Below, in pieces: positions 8,226 through 14,797 of a DNA stretch of 29,227 nucleotides. The position numbers and the translations under genes were made by a program. The notes beneath the pieces are model-generated. The model was not told the DNA's origin and searched no databases. It worked only from the letters and a program-made list of their open reading frames with translations. The stretch lies in the NCBI GenBank assembly GCA_040880405.1, contig JBBDIM010000093.1, positions 1-29,227 on the forward strand, given 5' to 3'. This DNA comes from JBBDIM01 sp040880405. Lineage in GTDB: Bacteria > Planctomycetota > Planctomycetia > Pirellulales > Pirellulaceae. Position 1 is the stretch's first letter; each line of letters begins with the position of its first letter.

Positions 8226-9327
8226 AGACCTCCGGATCGAACGGATCACGCGGGGCCGGTTCGCCCCGTTTGGGGACTTCCGCCACCGGCTCTAGATCCT
8301 CTAAAGGAAACATCCCAGGGGGTGTGGCGGAGCCAGGGGCAATTTCGCCGCTGGTGGGGGAACTCATCGTGGGTTGCGACGCGGCAGGACCACTAAGCGG
8401 CTCTTCAAATGAAACTGGCCGGACGCCGACGTCCGGGGCCTGCCGCTGCGTGGCAACCGCTTCCTGACGCGACCGTTTTTGGACCGTGTTGCGGAGCCAA
8501 AACTGAAGCACCGCCAATTGGTTCGGTTCCAAAGCCTTCCCACCTCTGGCCCCATGGGCCCGAGCGGCGAATTCCAAAAACTTTTTGTCGGAGTCGCTTT
8601 GCTCGCTCGCCGCACGGAGGGTCGATTCCATGTTTTGGAGCGTCAAGCGCCGTGGAATCGAGCGGATATTGTCGAACTGAGTTAACTGAAACTTCGTGGT
8701 TGTCGACTGGCCATGGCAAGTCGTCGCCGAGCAGCCGTTCAAGAGCAGCGGCTGGACCGTTCCGGTGAAGTACTGCACGGCGGAGGGGTGTAGCGAATCG
8801 ACCAGCCTCGCCTCGGTCTCTCGGGTTGAAAACTCGGGAATGCCATGCGGTTCCGCCGGCATCGCCGGAGTTGAGGAAGTGGTCGGCTTGGGGGCGACCG
8901 CCACTTCGTAGCGTCGCCCTAACTGCTGGACCCGGGGATGATCTGGCTCGCTCCGGCTGACCACCCCTAAGTGGATCGCGGCCTTTTCGAACATGCCGAC
9001 CTTGAGCGTCCACTCCAACAAATCGAGCTCGCGGCTCAGATTTAAGGGTTCGAGCCGCGATTTTCGGTGGGCGTATGCCTCTTGCATATCGCGACAGGCA
9101 ATCTGGACACTTTTCTCCGGAATCCGAATGAGCGACTTTTCGTCGACAGCACAGACGTAGTGCCCCCCCTCTTTCGTGATCATGCCACGCAGGACGTTTC
9201 CGTTGACGAGGAGCAAAACCCCCTCGACAGGGCGGTGAAATGGCTCATCCGACTTGACCACCGTTGGCCCCCAGACCAGCCCCAGCAAAGCAATCAGCAG
9301 CAATTTTTGAGGGAGTATTTTCATCAT
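8188..9327 (-). CDS. Secreted protein of unknown function with a CX4CH motif
   Basis: I do not recognise a named family. The 379-residue product starts at tandem ATGs (9322-9327) and has a signal peptide at about 1-26 (KILPQKLLLIALLGLVWG), so it is exported. A TTG 36 bases upstream is less likely because it would bury the signal. Residues 30-80 are beta-rich (VEGVLLLVNGNVLRGMI). Residues 85-140 are helical and repeat-like. At 199-206 lies CSATTCHG, a Cys-X4-Cys-His motif that could bind covalent heme c, since CX4CH is a known variant in cytochromes c3; it might instead be a disulfide pair. Around it, FTGTVQPLLLNGC recalls the regions before heme sites in planctomycete secreted proteins. The tail from about 290 is Pro/Ser/Glu-rich and probably disordered. 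Its 3' end overlaps the convergent NUDIX gene. Confidence 0.8.
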   Translation of the reverse strand: MMKILPQKLLLIALLGLVWGPTVVKSDEPFHRPVEGVLLLVNGNVLRGMITKEGGHYVCAVDEKSLIRIPEKSVQIACRDMQEAYAHRKSRLEPLNLSRELDLLEWTLKVGMFEKAAIHLGVVSRSEPDHPRVQQLGRRYEVAVAPKPTTSSTPAMPAEPHGIPEFSTRETEARLVDSLHPSAVQYFTGTVQPLLLNGCSATTCHGQSTTTKFQLTQFDNIRSIPRRLTLQNMESTLRAASEQSDSDKKFLEFAARAHGARGGKALEPNQLAVLQFWLRNTVQKRSRQEAVATQRQAPDVGVRPVSFEEPLSGPAASQPTMSSPTSGEIAPGSATPPGMFPLEDLEPVAEVPKRGEPAPRDPFDPEVFNRRFHPPARSE

Positions 9328-9538
9328 GCGGGTTAAGTACCTGGGCTGCCGCCGACGCGTCAAGTCCGAAAACTTGCCCTAACCGGACAGATCCGGGGCT
9401 TCTCGCCAAATTTTAACCCCCGATTGCCGAAGAATGGGGCCGACAATCTCGGTTCGCTATCTGGTCGAGGCCAGGGGGCTGGATTACAGTAAAAGGTTTA
9501 CTAGTTCGTAGGATACGACTGAGAGAGGTGTTCGTCGT

Positions 9539-9820
9539 TTGGACTCCACACCGATTCGACTGAGCGTCTGGTTCTCTGGCAATGTCCAGGGGGTCGGATT
9601 TCGACAAACCAGTTGGCGGATTGCCCAAAGCCATCCGGTCAGCGGTTGGGTCCGCAATTTGCCGGATGGGCGCGTCGAGATGCTGGTCGAAGGGACCACC
9701 TCGGACTGTACGGCCTATTTGGCGGTTGTCCAGGAGCGGTTGGAGGAAAACATCCGCTCGATTCAGCAGAGTGGAGTCGATGGCGCTCCGCGGCAATCCT
9801 CGTTTGAGATTATCCCTTAA
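9539..9820 (+). CDS. acyP: Acylphosphatase
   Basis: The 93-residue protein has the normal family length and the two signature segments: FSGNVQGVGFR ending in catalytic Arg22, and GWVRNLPDGRVE with Asn40, which positions the water. It hydrolyses the carboxyl-phosphate bond of acyl phosphates in the cytoplasm. The start is a TTG at 9539, supported by a purine-rich GAGAGAGG Shine-Dalgarno site at 9521-9528, about ten bases upstream. No in-frame ATG would keep the first beta strand. It is followed after 66 bases by the permease gene on the same strand; a shared transcript is possible, with no obvious functional link. Confidence 0.93.
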   Translation: MDSTPIRLSVWFSGNVQGVGFRQTSWRIAQSHPVSGWVRNLPDGRVEMLVEGTTSDCTAYLAVVQERLEENIRSIQQSGVDGAPRQSSFEIIP

Positions 9821-9886
9821 GGCGATCCCCCCTTATCCGGCTACTAAACTAATCCAGCGACCAAGCAACCGCACGGTGATGAAATC

Positions 9887-11497
9887 ATGGATTCTATGTC
9901 TCTTCTCTCGTTCTTCTTCCTGGTAAGCGATAGCGATCGGCCGGCGCTGATTACCGCGATCTGGCTATTCGGGATCGGGGCCCTTTTGGGGCTGATCGTT
10001 GTCACGCTTGTTTGGGGCGTGATGAAGCTGATTTTGCCTCGTCAGGCGGACAAATGCACCAGGGCGCTTACCGGGCCGGTGCTGATGCCGATCGGCATCG
10101 TGGCCGGTTTGTGGGCCTTCATCGGATTGGTCCTACCGCTGGTGGCGATGCTGATGGGGCCGACCGGGGTCGGGACCGGGCTCTTTGCCGTGGCACCCCA
10201 GGAAATTTTTACCTCACTCCAGCAGATTCGAACCGCCGGGACTTCCACGACCAACCATGTCGTCCCGACACCGACCGGTGGAGTCGATGATGCGGGAAAC
10301 CTTCCCGCCACCCGACTCGACCGGTCGAGCTGGTCAACCGATCAGATGCGAGGGCTAACCGTTACCAGCTCCGGTCGGATGGAACTGGTCGTCCGCGTGG
10401 CGGGCGATCCGGAGGACGTGGTGACCTACGATGTCCGGGGTGGTCAGGACTTCAACTGGCGGAGGGAAGATCGGGGCACGCTGCTGCGGCGGTTCCCCGC
10501 GGGGGAAATGGTGGAGCTATTCGCGCGGAATCCGACCAATTCCGATTTAGAGGTGAAGGTGGTTTTGGAACTCGAACCGATCCACCGGGAAGCCGCTTCA
10601 GTGTTCATGGTGGGGGGAATGGTCGCGGGGGTGTTCCTGCTGTACTTCCTGATGGCGACCCTCTTCCCGAAAATCACCGCCATCGCCGAGGCGACCGCCA
10701 CTTCCGAGATCTACCAACTGCTGTTTATCATCTGCACGCTGATCGGCTGCGTGTTCATGATCATCGCGATCTATCTTCCCTATCAAACCTTCGGCGAGGA
10801 CATCAAGGTCCTCAAGCACACCGGCCTACAAATCTCGCTCGTACTGGGGATTGTGGTGGCGGTTTGGGCCGCGAGCAACTCGATCGCCGAGGAAATCGAA
10901 GGGAAAACCGCGCTCACGCTTCTTTCCAAACCGGTGAGCCGGCGTCAGTTTGTGTTGGGTAAGTTCGCCGGGATCGCCTGGACCGTTTGCGTGATGTTCG
11001 TGATCATCGGTTCGTTCTTCATCCTCTCGGTCGCCCACAAGCCGATCTTCGACGCCCGCGAGGGGACAGAGCAGGTTTACGACGGCGAGAAGGGTGTCAC
11101 CTGGCAACTCCTGCACAGCGAAGCGGTCAGTGTTCTGCCGGGCGTGTTGCTGGTGTTCATGGAGACGCTCGTTTTGGCGGGTGTCTCGGTGGCGATCTCG
11201 ACCCGCTTGCCGTTGGTGGCCAACTTCCTGATTACCTTTGGCGTGTGGGGTCTGGGGCATTTAACGCCCAGTATTATGCAGGCCTCGGTCGAAGGCTTCG
11301 AACCGGTGCAATTCGTGGCGGGGCTCCTCGCGACGATCATGCCGGGGCTGGAGAACTACGAGATCTACGGCGCAATCTCGGCCGGTCGAGAGATCCCGCT
11401 GATGTACCTGGGGGGAGCCGCGCTTTATACGCTCCTTTACGGCACGCTGACGATCCTGCTGGCGCTGATTTTGTTTGAAGATCGCGACTTGGCGTAA
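9887..11497 (+). CDS. ABC-2 type transporter permease with a large extracytoplasmic insertion
   Basis: The 536-residue protein is an integral membrane subunit of the ABC-2/NosY-like class. Predicted helices are near 20-48, 63-90, 237-260, 276-298, 315-333, 361-383, 416-437, 441-461 and 505-531. The segment EIEGKTALTLLSKPVSRRQF at about 334-353 is the typical cytoplasmic coupling stretch of this class. Between helices 2 and 3 is an insertion of about 145 residues (91-235), beta-rich and polar (MELVVRVAGDPEDVVTYDV), probably a soluble domain outside the membrane. No ATPase gene is adjacent, so the partner must be elsewhere and the cargo is unknown. The start is the ATG at 9887; a second ATG three codons later is also possible. 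Confidence 0.88.
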   Translation: MDSMSLLSFFFLVSDSDRPALITAIWLFGIGALLGLIVVTLVWGVMKLILPRQADKCTRALTGPVLMPIGIVAGLWAFIGLVLPLVAMLMGPTGVGTGLFAVAPQEIFTSLQQIRTAGTSTTNHVVPTPTGGVDDAGNLPATRLDRSSWSTDQMRGLTVTSSGRMELVVRVAGDPEDVVTYDVRGGQDFNWRREDRGTLLRRFPAGEMVELFARNPTNSDLEVKVVLELEPIHREAASVFMVGGMVAGVFLLYFLMATLFPKITAIAEATATSEIYQLLFIICTLIGCVFMIIAIYLPYQTFGEDIKVLKHTGLQISLVLGIVVAVWAASNSIAEEIEGKTALTLLSKPVSRRQFVLGKFAGIAWTVCVMFVIIGSFFILSVAHKPIFDAREGTEQVYDGEKGVTWQLLHSEAVSVLPGVLLVFMETLVLAGVSVAISTRLPLVANFLITFGVWGLGHLTPSIMQASVEGFEPVQFVAGLLATIMPGLENYEIYGAISAGREIPLMYLGGAALYTLLYGTLTILLALILFEDRDLA

Positions 11498-11510
11498 GGG
11501 GATGTCTCCC

Positions 11511-11537
11511 GTAGCCACGGTCGCAAAGACCGTGGGG
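11511..11537 (+). repeat. GTAGCCACGGTC hairpin repeat, copy 1
   Basis: CCACGGTC at 11515-11522 pairs with GACCGTGG at 11528-11535 around the loop GCAAA. It begins 13 bases after the permease stop codon, in the sense orientation. A near-identical copy lies at 19228-19254 on the minus strand, again just past a stop codon and in the sense of that gene. It lacks a following T-run, so it may stabilise or terminate a transcript by another route, or be a REP-like repeat. Confidence 0.7.
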
Positions 11538-11572
11538 GCCCCGCGGGTTGCACATGCCCCTGGGTTGAGCTC

Positions 11573-11804
11573 GGGTGCCATGCCCACGCCCTCCAACGTG
11601 GGCATGAGAAGTGCGAGAGAATTTTGTCTCTTCCGGGAAGCCCGGACGCCATCTCCGATTCCACCCGAAGATTCTGTCGGCGCGACGGGGATCCGCTAAC
11701 CGTGGGTTAACGGTCGACCGTTTCGTTCGTGGTTAATTTGAGTTACCGGTGGAAACCGGGCACGCCAAAACATGCCCACGTTGGAGGGCGTGGGCATGGC
11801 ACCC
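11573..11804 (+). mobile_element. MITE-like element with hairpin terminal inverted repeats, copy 2
   Basis: Arms at 11573-11607 and 11771-11804 are inverted copies of the 35-base repeat; 163 bases separate them. Conserved interior blocks include GAAGTGCGAGAG right after the left arm, GGACGCCATCT at 11644-11654 and GTTACCGGTGGAAA at 11742-11755, all shared with copy 3. It fills most of the convergent spacer between the permease and the oxidoreductase gene. The rest of the spacer (11498-11829, 332 bases) holds the hairpin at 11511-11537 and no gene. Confidence 0.85.
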
Positions 11805-11829
11805 TATGACCTTTTGGGAAACGCCCCGC

Positions 11830-12906
11830 CTACGCCGCTTTGCGGGCAGGCAAATGATCCGGGGTAGAGGCCAAGGTTGGACCGACCATCATTTGGTCGC
11901 CATCTTGCCATTGATGCCGCTCGACCTGCTCAACCACTTGGAGGGCCACCGCCAAGGCGTTTCGGCCGGCGGTGCCATCGACGGTCGGTGTTCCACCGCG
12001 ACGGATGCAGGTGGCGAACTCGGACAGCTCGTCCTCGATCGCATTCGTGGCGGGAATCTCCGCTACGTGCAGTGGCAGGACCGTTTCGAATAGCGACTGG
12101 CGAATCTTCGCCTTTTCATCCTCTGCCACGCGATGCACTTTTTGCACTCCGCTAGCGAGCGCCTCGTGGCTGGCGATGTATTTCAATTTACGATCCGCGA
12201 AATCGATCCCCACGAACCCCGCATCACTGAAGATCCGCATTTGGCGAGAAGGCTCGAAACTGGCCCGGGAGGCGGTGAGGTTCGCCACGCAGCCGTTGGC
12301 AAACGTGAGCCGAGCCTGCACCATGTCCTCGTGCGGACCGAACAGCGTGAATCCAACCGCCTGGACATCCACGACCGAACTGTTCACCAACGAGAGCACC
12401 AGATCGATATCGTGAATCATCAAATCGAGGGTTACCCCGACATCGATCGAGCGGAAGGTGTAACCGCTTTGGCGGGTCGCCTCGATGTAGCGAGGGCCGT
12501 CCAAATGCCGCTGGGCGGCACGGAAGGCGGGGTTGAATCGTTCGACATGCCCGACTTGCAGGACACTGCCGGTCCGCTTGGCCAGGGCGATTAGACAATC
12601 GGCGTCCTCGACGCCCAAGGTGATCGGTTTTTCGACCAACACGTGGATATCGGCCGCCAGTAACTGCGCCGCTACTTCGCGGTGGTATTTGGTGGGGGTG
12701 GCGACGACCGCCGCGTCTACCTTCCCGAGAATCGCGGAGATCTCCGCGTAGTGCTCAACGCCATGCTGCTCAGCCACGGCGGTCCGCGCCGATTCGACCG
12801 GGTCGACCACCGCCACCAATTCGAAGCACTCCAGCCCTTGGGCCAACTTGGCATGAATCTTGCCGAGATGCCCAGTACCTACCACCGCGACTCGAATTGG
12901 ACGCAT
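11830..12906 (-). CDS. Gfo/Idh/MocA-family NAD(P)-dependent oxidoreductase, possibly GnnA-like
   Basis: The 358-residue protein has an N-terminal Rossmann fold (VVGTGHLGKIHA at 8-19) and the family motif VEKPIT at 91-96 with catalytic Lys93. The substrate-side motif DLMIHDID at 161-168 includes His165. VGHVERFNPAF at 118-128 is frequent in members acting on UDP-sugars. It starts at the ATG 12904-12906, 49 bases downstream of lpxC on the same strand. This position suggests a role in lipid A precursor chemistry. GnnA, from the same family, oxidises UDP-GlcNAc at C3 before amination by GnnB, giving N-linked acyl chains. No GnnB-like aminotransferase is in the window, so this is an inference from context. 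The family call is firm and the substrate is not. Confidence 0.9.
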   Translation of the reverse strand: MRPIRVAVVGTGHLGKIHAKLAQGLECFELVAVVDPVESARTAVAEQHGVEHYAEISAILGKVDAAVVATPTKYHREVAAQLLAADIHVLVEKPITLGVEDADCLIALAKRTGSVLQVGHVERFNPAFRAAQRHLDGPRYIEATRQSGYTFRSIDVGVTLDLMIHDIDLVLSLVNSSVVDVQAVGFTLFGPHEDMVQARLTFANGCVANLTASRASFEPSRQMRIFSDAGFVGIDFADRKLKYIASHEALASGVQKVHRVAEDEKAKIRQSLFETVLPLHVAEIPATNAIEDELSEFATCIRRGGTPTVDGTAGRNALAVALQVVEQVERHQWQDGDQMMVGPTLASTPDHLPARKAA

Positions 12907-12955
12907 CGCTGTTTTCCTCGCGCTAATCCTTGCGCCCCCTGACTCGCCTAATCCG

Positions 12956-13843
12956 TTAGGCGGTGCGTCGGGCGAACTCGACGATTTGATTTTCTTTGAG
13001 CACCTGCCGCACTAGTTCGGCATTAAGTCGGTGCCCGCTACGATGGGCGACAACGTACCCGATCAGGTCGCACCCGGCCAAGGCCAGGTCCCCCAGCAGA
13101 TCGAGCACCTTGTGCCGCACGCACTCGTCCTCGAACCGGAGCGGATTGTCGATCGGACCTTCATCGCCAAAGACCAGGATGTCCTGGTACGTGACATGGG
13201 TTCCCATTCCCTGCGATTTCAGCCACTCGGCCTCTTCCTGCAGGATGAACGTGCGGGCCGGGGCAAGTTGCTCGCGGAAATACTGCTCCGTGAACTTCCC
13301 TTCGAGCGTCTCTCGGCCGATTAAGCCGCTGGGACCGAAGTCGAGACGATACTTGAATTTTAGGTTGGGTTTGGCCCGTGGTTGAATTTCGACCCAGCTC
13401 TCTTCATTGCCGACGCGGAGCGGTTCGGCGATGACAATGGTGGGGCGCGGTTCGGACTGGGCTTCGGTGCCCGCTTCGGTCAACGCATCGACATACGCCT
13501 GGCAGGAACCATCCAATCCGGGCATCTCGGCGGCGGTGACATGCACCTCGCAATTGTCGATCTTTAGCCCAGCAAGGGCCGCGAGGACATGCTCAACCAT
13601 TTCCACGGTCGCCCCTTGGCAAACGAGATTGGTGCGACGAGGGACCTCGATCCGGTAGTCGACCGTCGCCGGAATCCGGGGCGATCCCTCAAGATCGGAC
13701 CGCACGAAGACAATTCCGCTGTGGACCGCGGCCGGTCGAAATTCGACCGTGACTTGGTTTCCGCTCCAGTAACCGACTCCCTCAACGGAGGTCGGTCGGG
13801 CGATGGTCTGCTGTTGCCGCAACTGAAAATCACGGTTGCTCAT
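12956..13843 (-). CDS. lpxC: UDP-3-O-acyl-N-acetylglucosamine deacetylase
   Basis: The 295-residue protein is the zinc deacetylase that commits UDP-3-O-acyl-GlcNAc to lipid A synthesis. Zinc ligands are His85 (VEHVLAAL), His244 and Asp248 (RHKVLD), and the catalytic-side His271 lies in HRSGHRLN. The length is close to the usual 300-305 residues. The start is uncertain: in-frame ATGs exist at 13843, 13855, 13867 and 13897, and a TTG at 13930. I chose 13843 because it leaves about 15 residues before the conserved RPTSVEGVGYWSG segment, close to other LpxC proteins. The longest version would run into a hairpin at 13919-13946. It lies between the OmpH-like gene and the oxidoreductase, all on the minus strand. 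Its presence supports an outer membrane with lipid A. Confidence 0.95.
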   Translation of the reverse strand: MSNRDFQLRQQQTIARPTSVEGVGYWSGNQVTVEFRPAAVHSGIVFVRSDLEGSPRIPATVDYRIEVPRRTNLVCQGATVEMVEHVLAALAGLKIDNCEVHVTAAEMPGLDGSCQAYVDALTEAGTEAQSEPRPTIVIAEPLRVGNEESWVEIQPRAKPNLKFKYRLDFGPSGLIGRETLEGKFTEQYFREQLAPARTFILQEEAEWLKSQGMGTHVTYQDILVFGDEGPIDNPLRFEDECVRHKVLDLLGDLALAGCDLIGYVVAHRSGHRLNAELVRQVLKENQIVEFARRTA

Positions 13844-13918
13844 GCTTGGCTGCATACTTATTGACATTCCCCGCCGGTGAAAGCGGAGGAAATTCATTGG
13901 CGATTTTGACACGGTTTG

Positions 13919-13946
13919 GGCGAGTCTCAATCGACTGAGACTCGCC
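13919..13946 (-). other. Perfect 11-bp hairpin between the OmpH-like gene and lpxC
   Basis: GGCGAGTCTCA at 13919-13929 pairs exactly with TGAGACTCGCC at 13936-13946 around a 6-base loop. It lies in the spacer after the OmpH-like gene and before lpxC. No T-run follows on the minus strand, so it may be a processing, stability or partial termination site rather than a strong intrinsic terminator. Confidence 0.6.
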
Positions 13947-13992
13947 TTCCCGTAGGGACCATTTTCTTCTTCCAGACCCAGTTCCGCGTCGA

Positions 13993-14610
13993 TTAGCGAC
14001 GGACCGGAATCTGATTGCCGGGGGCGGCTGCGTTTTGCGGCACGCCGTTGTTCATCATCCGCAGGATATCGTGGGTGATGTCGATCTGGTTTTCATAGAT
14101 CACCGACCGGTGAACCCCTTCCATGATCGATTGCGGGCTGCTGGCGTCGATCTCAGCACTGTTGTGCCGCAAGACCAGCACGATGTTGTGCCGCTGAGCG
14201 AACACCGAAACCGCTTCACGGATTTGGGTGTAGGTGGTGTAGTACAGTTTAGCTTCCCGTTCCATGATCTCGCGCCGGATGCGATTCACCTTCAAGGTGG
14301 CGTCCGATTGGATCCGCGCCAGCTCTTCTTCCTTCATTTTGTAGTCAGGCGAACCTGGCTTGAAGCTTTGCAGCTCTTCCGCCATCTTGCGGAGCTGATC
14401 ACGGGTTTTGGTCCCTTCGGCCTCAGCCGCTTTGACTTCCGCTTCCAGATCACCCTTCTGCTTGTTGAACAGAGCGTGCTCCTTAAAGACCTGCGGAATA
14501 TCGATCACGGCGATATTACCGCCGGCCCCTTGGGCCATGACCGGGGTCGAGAAACCTTGGAACGCGGCAACCGTCGCCGCCACGAGCAGCATCGAAAACA
14601 TTCGCTTCAC
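13993..14610 (-). CDS. OmpH/Skp-family periplasmic chaperone
   Basis: The 205-residue protein has a signal peptide at about 1-26, with likely cleavage after VMA, and the OmpH opening GNIAVIDIPQVFKEH at about 31-45. A long charged coiled coil follows at about 45-135, typical of the tentacle-like helices of Skp. The family holds unfolded outer-membrane proteins in the periplasm. The start is a GTG at 14608-14610, decided by a good Shine-Dalgarno site (AAGGAG) 7-8 bases upstream; an ATG three codons later is the alternative. The C-terminal 35 residues are longer than in E. coli Skp and rich in Asn/Pro/Ala. Being upstream of lpxC fits the common linkage of skp with lipid A genes, but bamA, lpxD and fabZ are absent here. 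Confidence 0.9.
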   Translation of the reverse strand: MKRMFSMLLVAATVAAFQGFSTPVMAQGAGGNIAVIDIPQVFKEHALFNKQKGDLEAEVKAAEAEGTKTRDQLRKMAEELQSFKPGSPDYKMKEEELARIQSDATLKVNRIRREIMEREAKLYYTTYTQIREAVSVFAQRHNIVLVLRHNSAEIDASSPQSIMEGVHRSVIYENQIDITHDILRMMNNGVPQNAAAPGNQIPVRR

Positions 14611-14617
14611 GTCAGCA

Positions 14618-14623
14618 CTCCTT
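14618..14623 (-). promoter_or_regulatory. Shine-Dalgarno site deciding a GTG start
   Basis: CTCCTT on the plus strand reads AAGGAG on the minus strand. It lies seven bases before the GTG start of the OmpH-like gene and is one of the few strong ribosome binding sites in the window. The rest of the spacer to 14797 shows nothing distinctive. Confidence 0.75.
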
Positions 14624-14797
14624 GCTGGAAAAAGTTTTGGTCCTCTTAACCATCGTCGGTAAGCAAATGCGGGGCCTACCGGCTCTAGTTTTTCGGCCTA
14701 CCATCCGCCTCCGGGGACTTCGCCGAAATCGAGCGGCATTCTGCCGACATTCCCCCCCGGCGTAAAGTCCAATATTCAAAAATTCCGGTTGTAGCAG

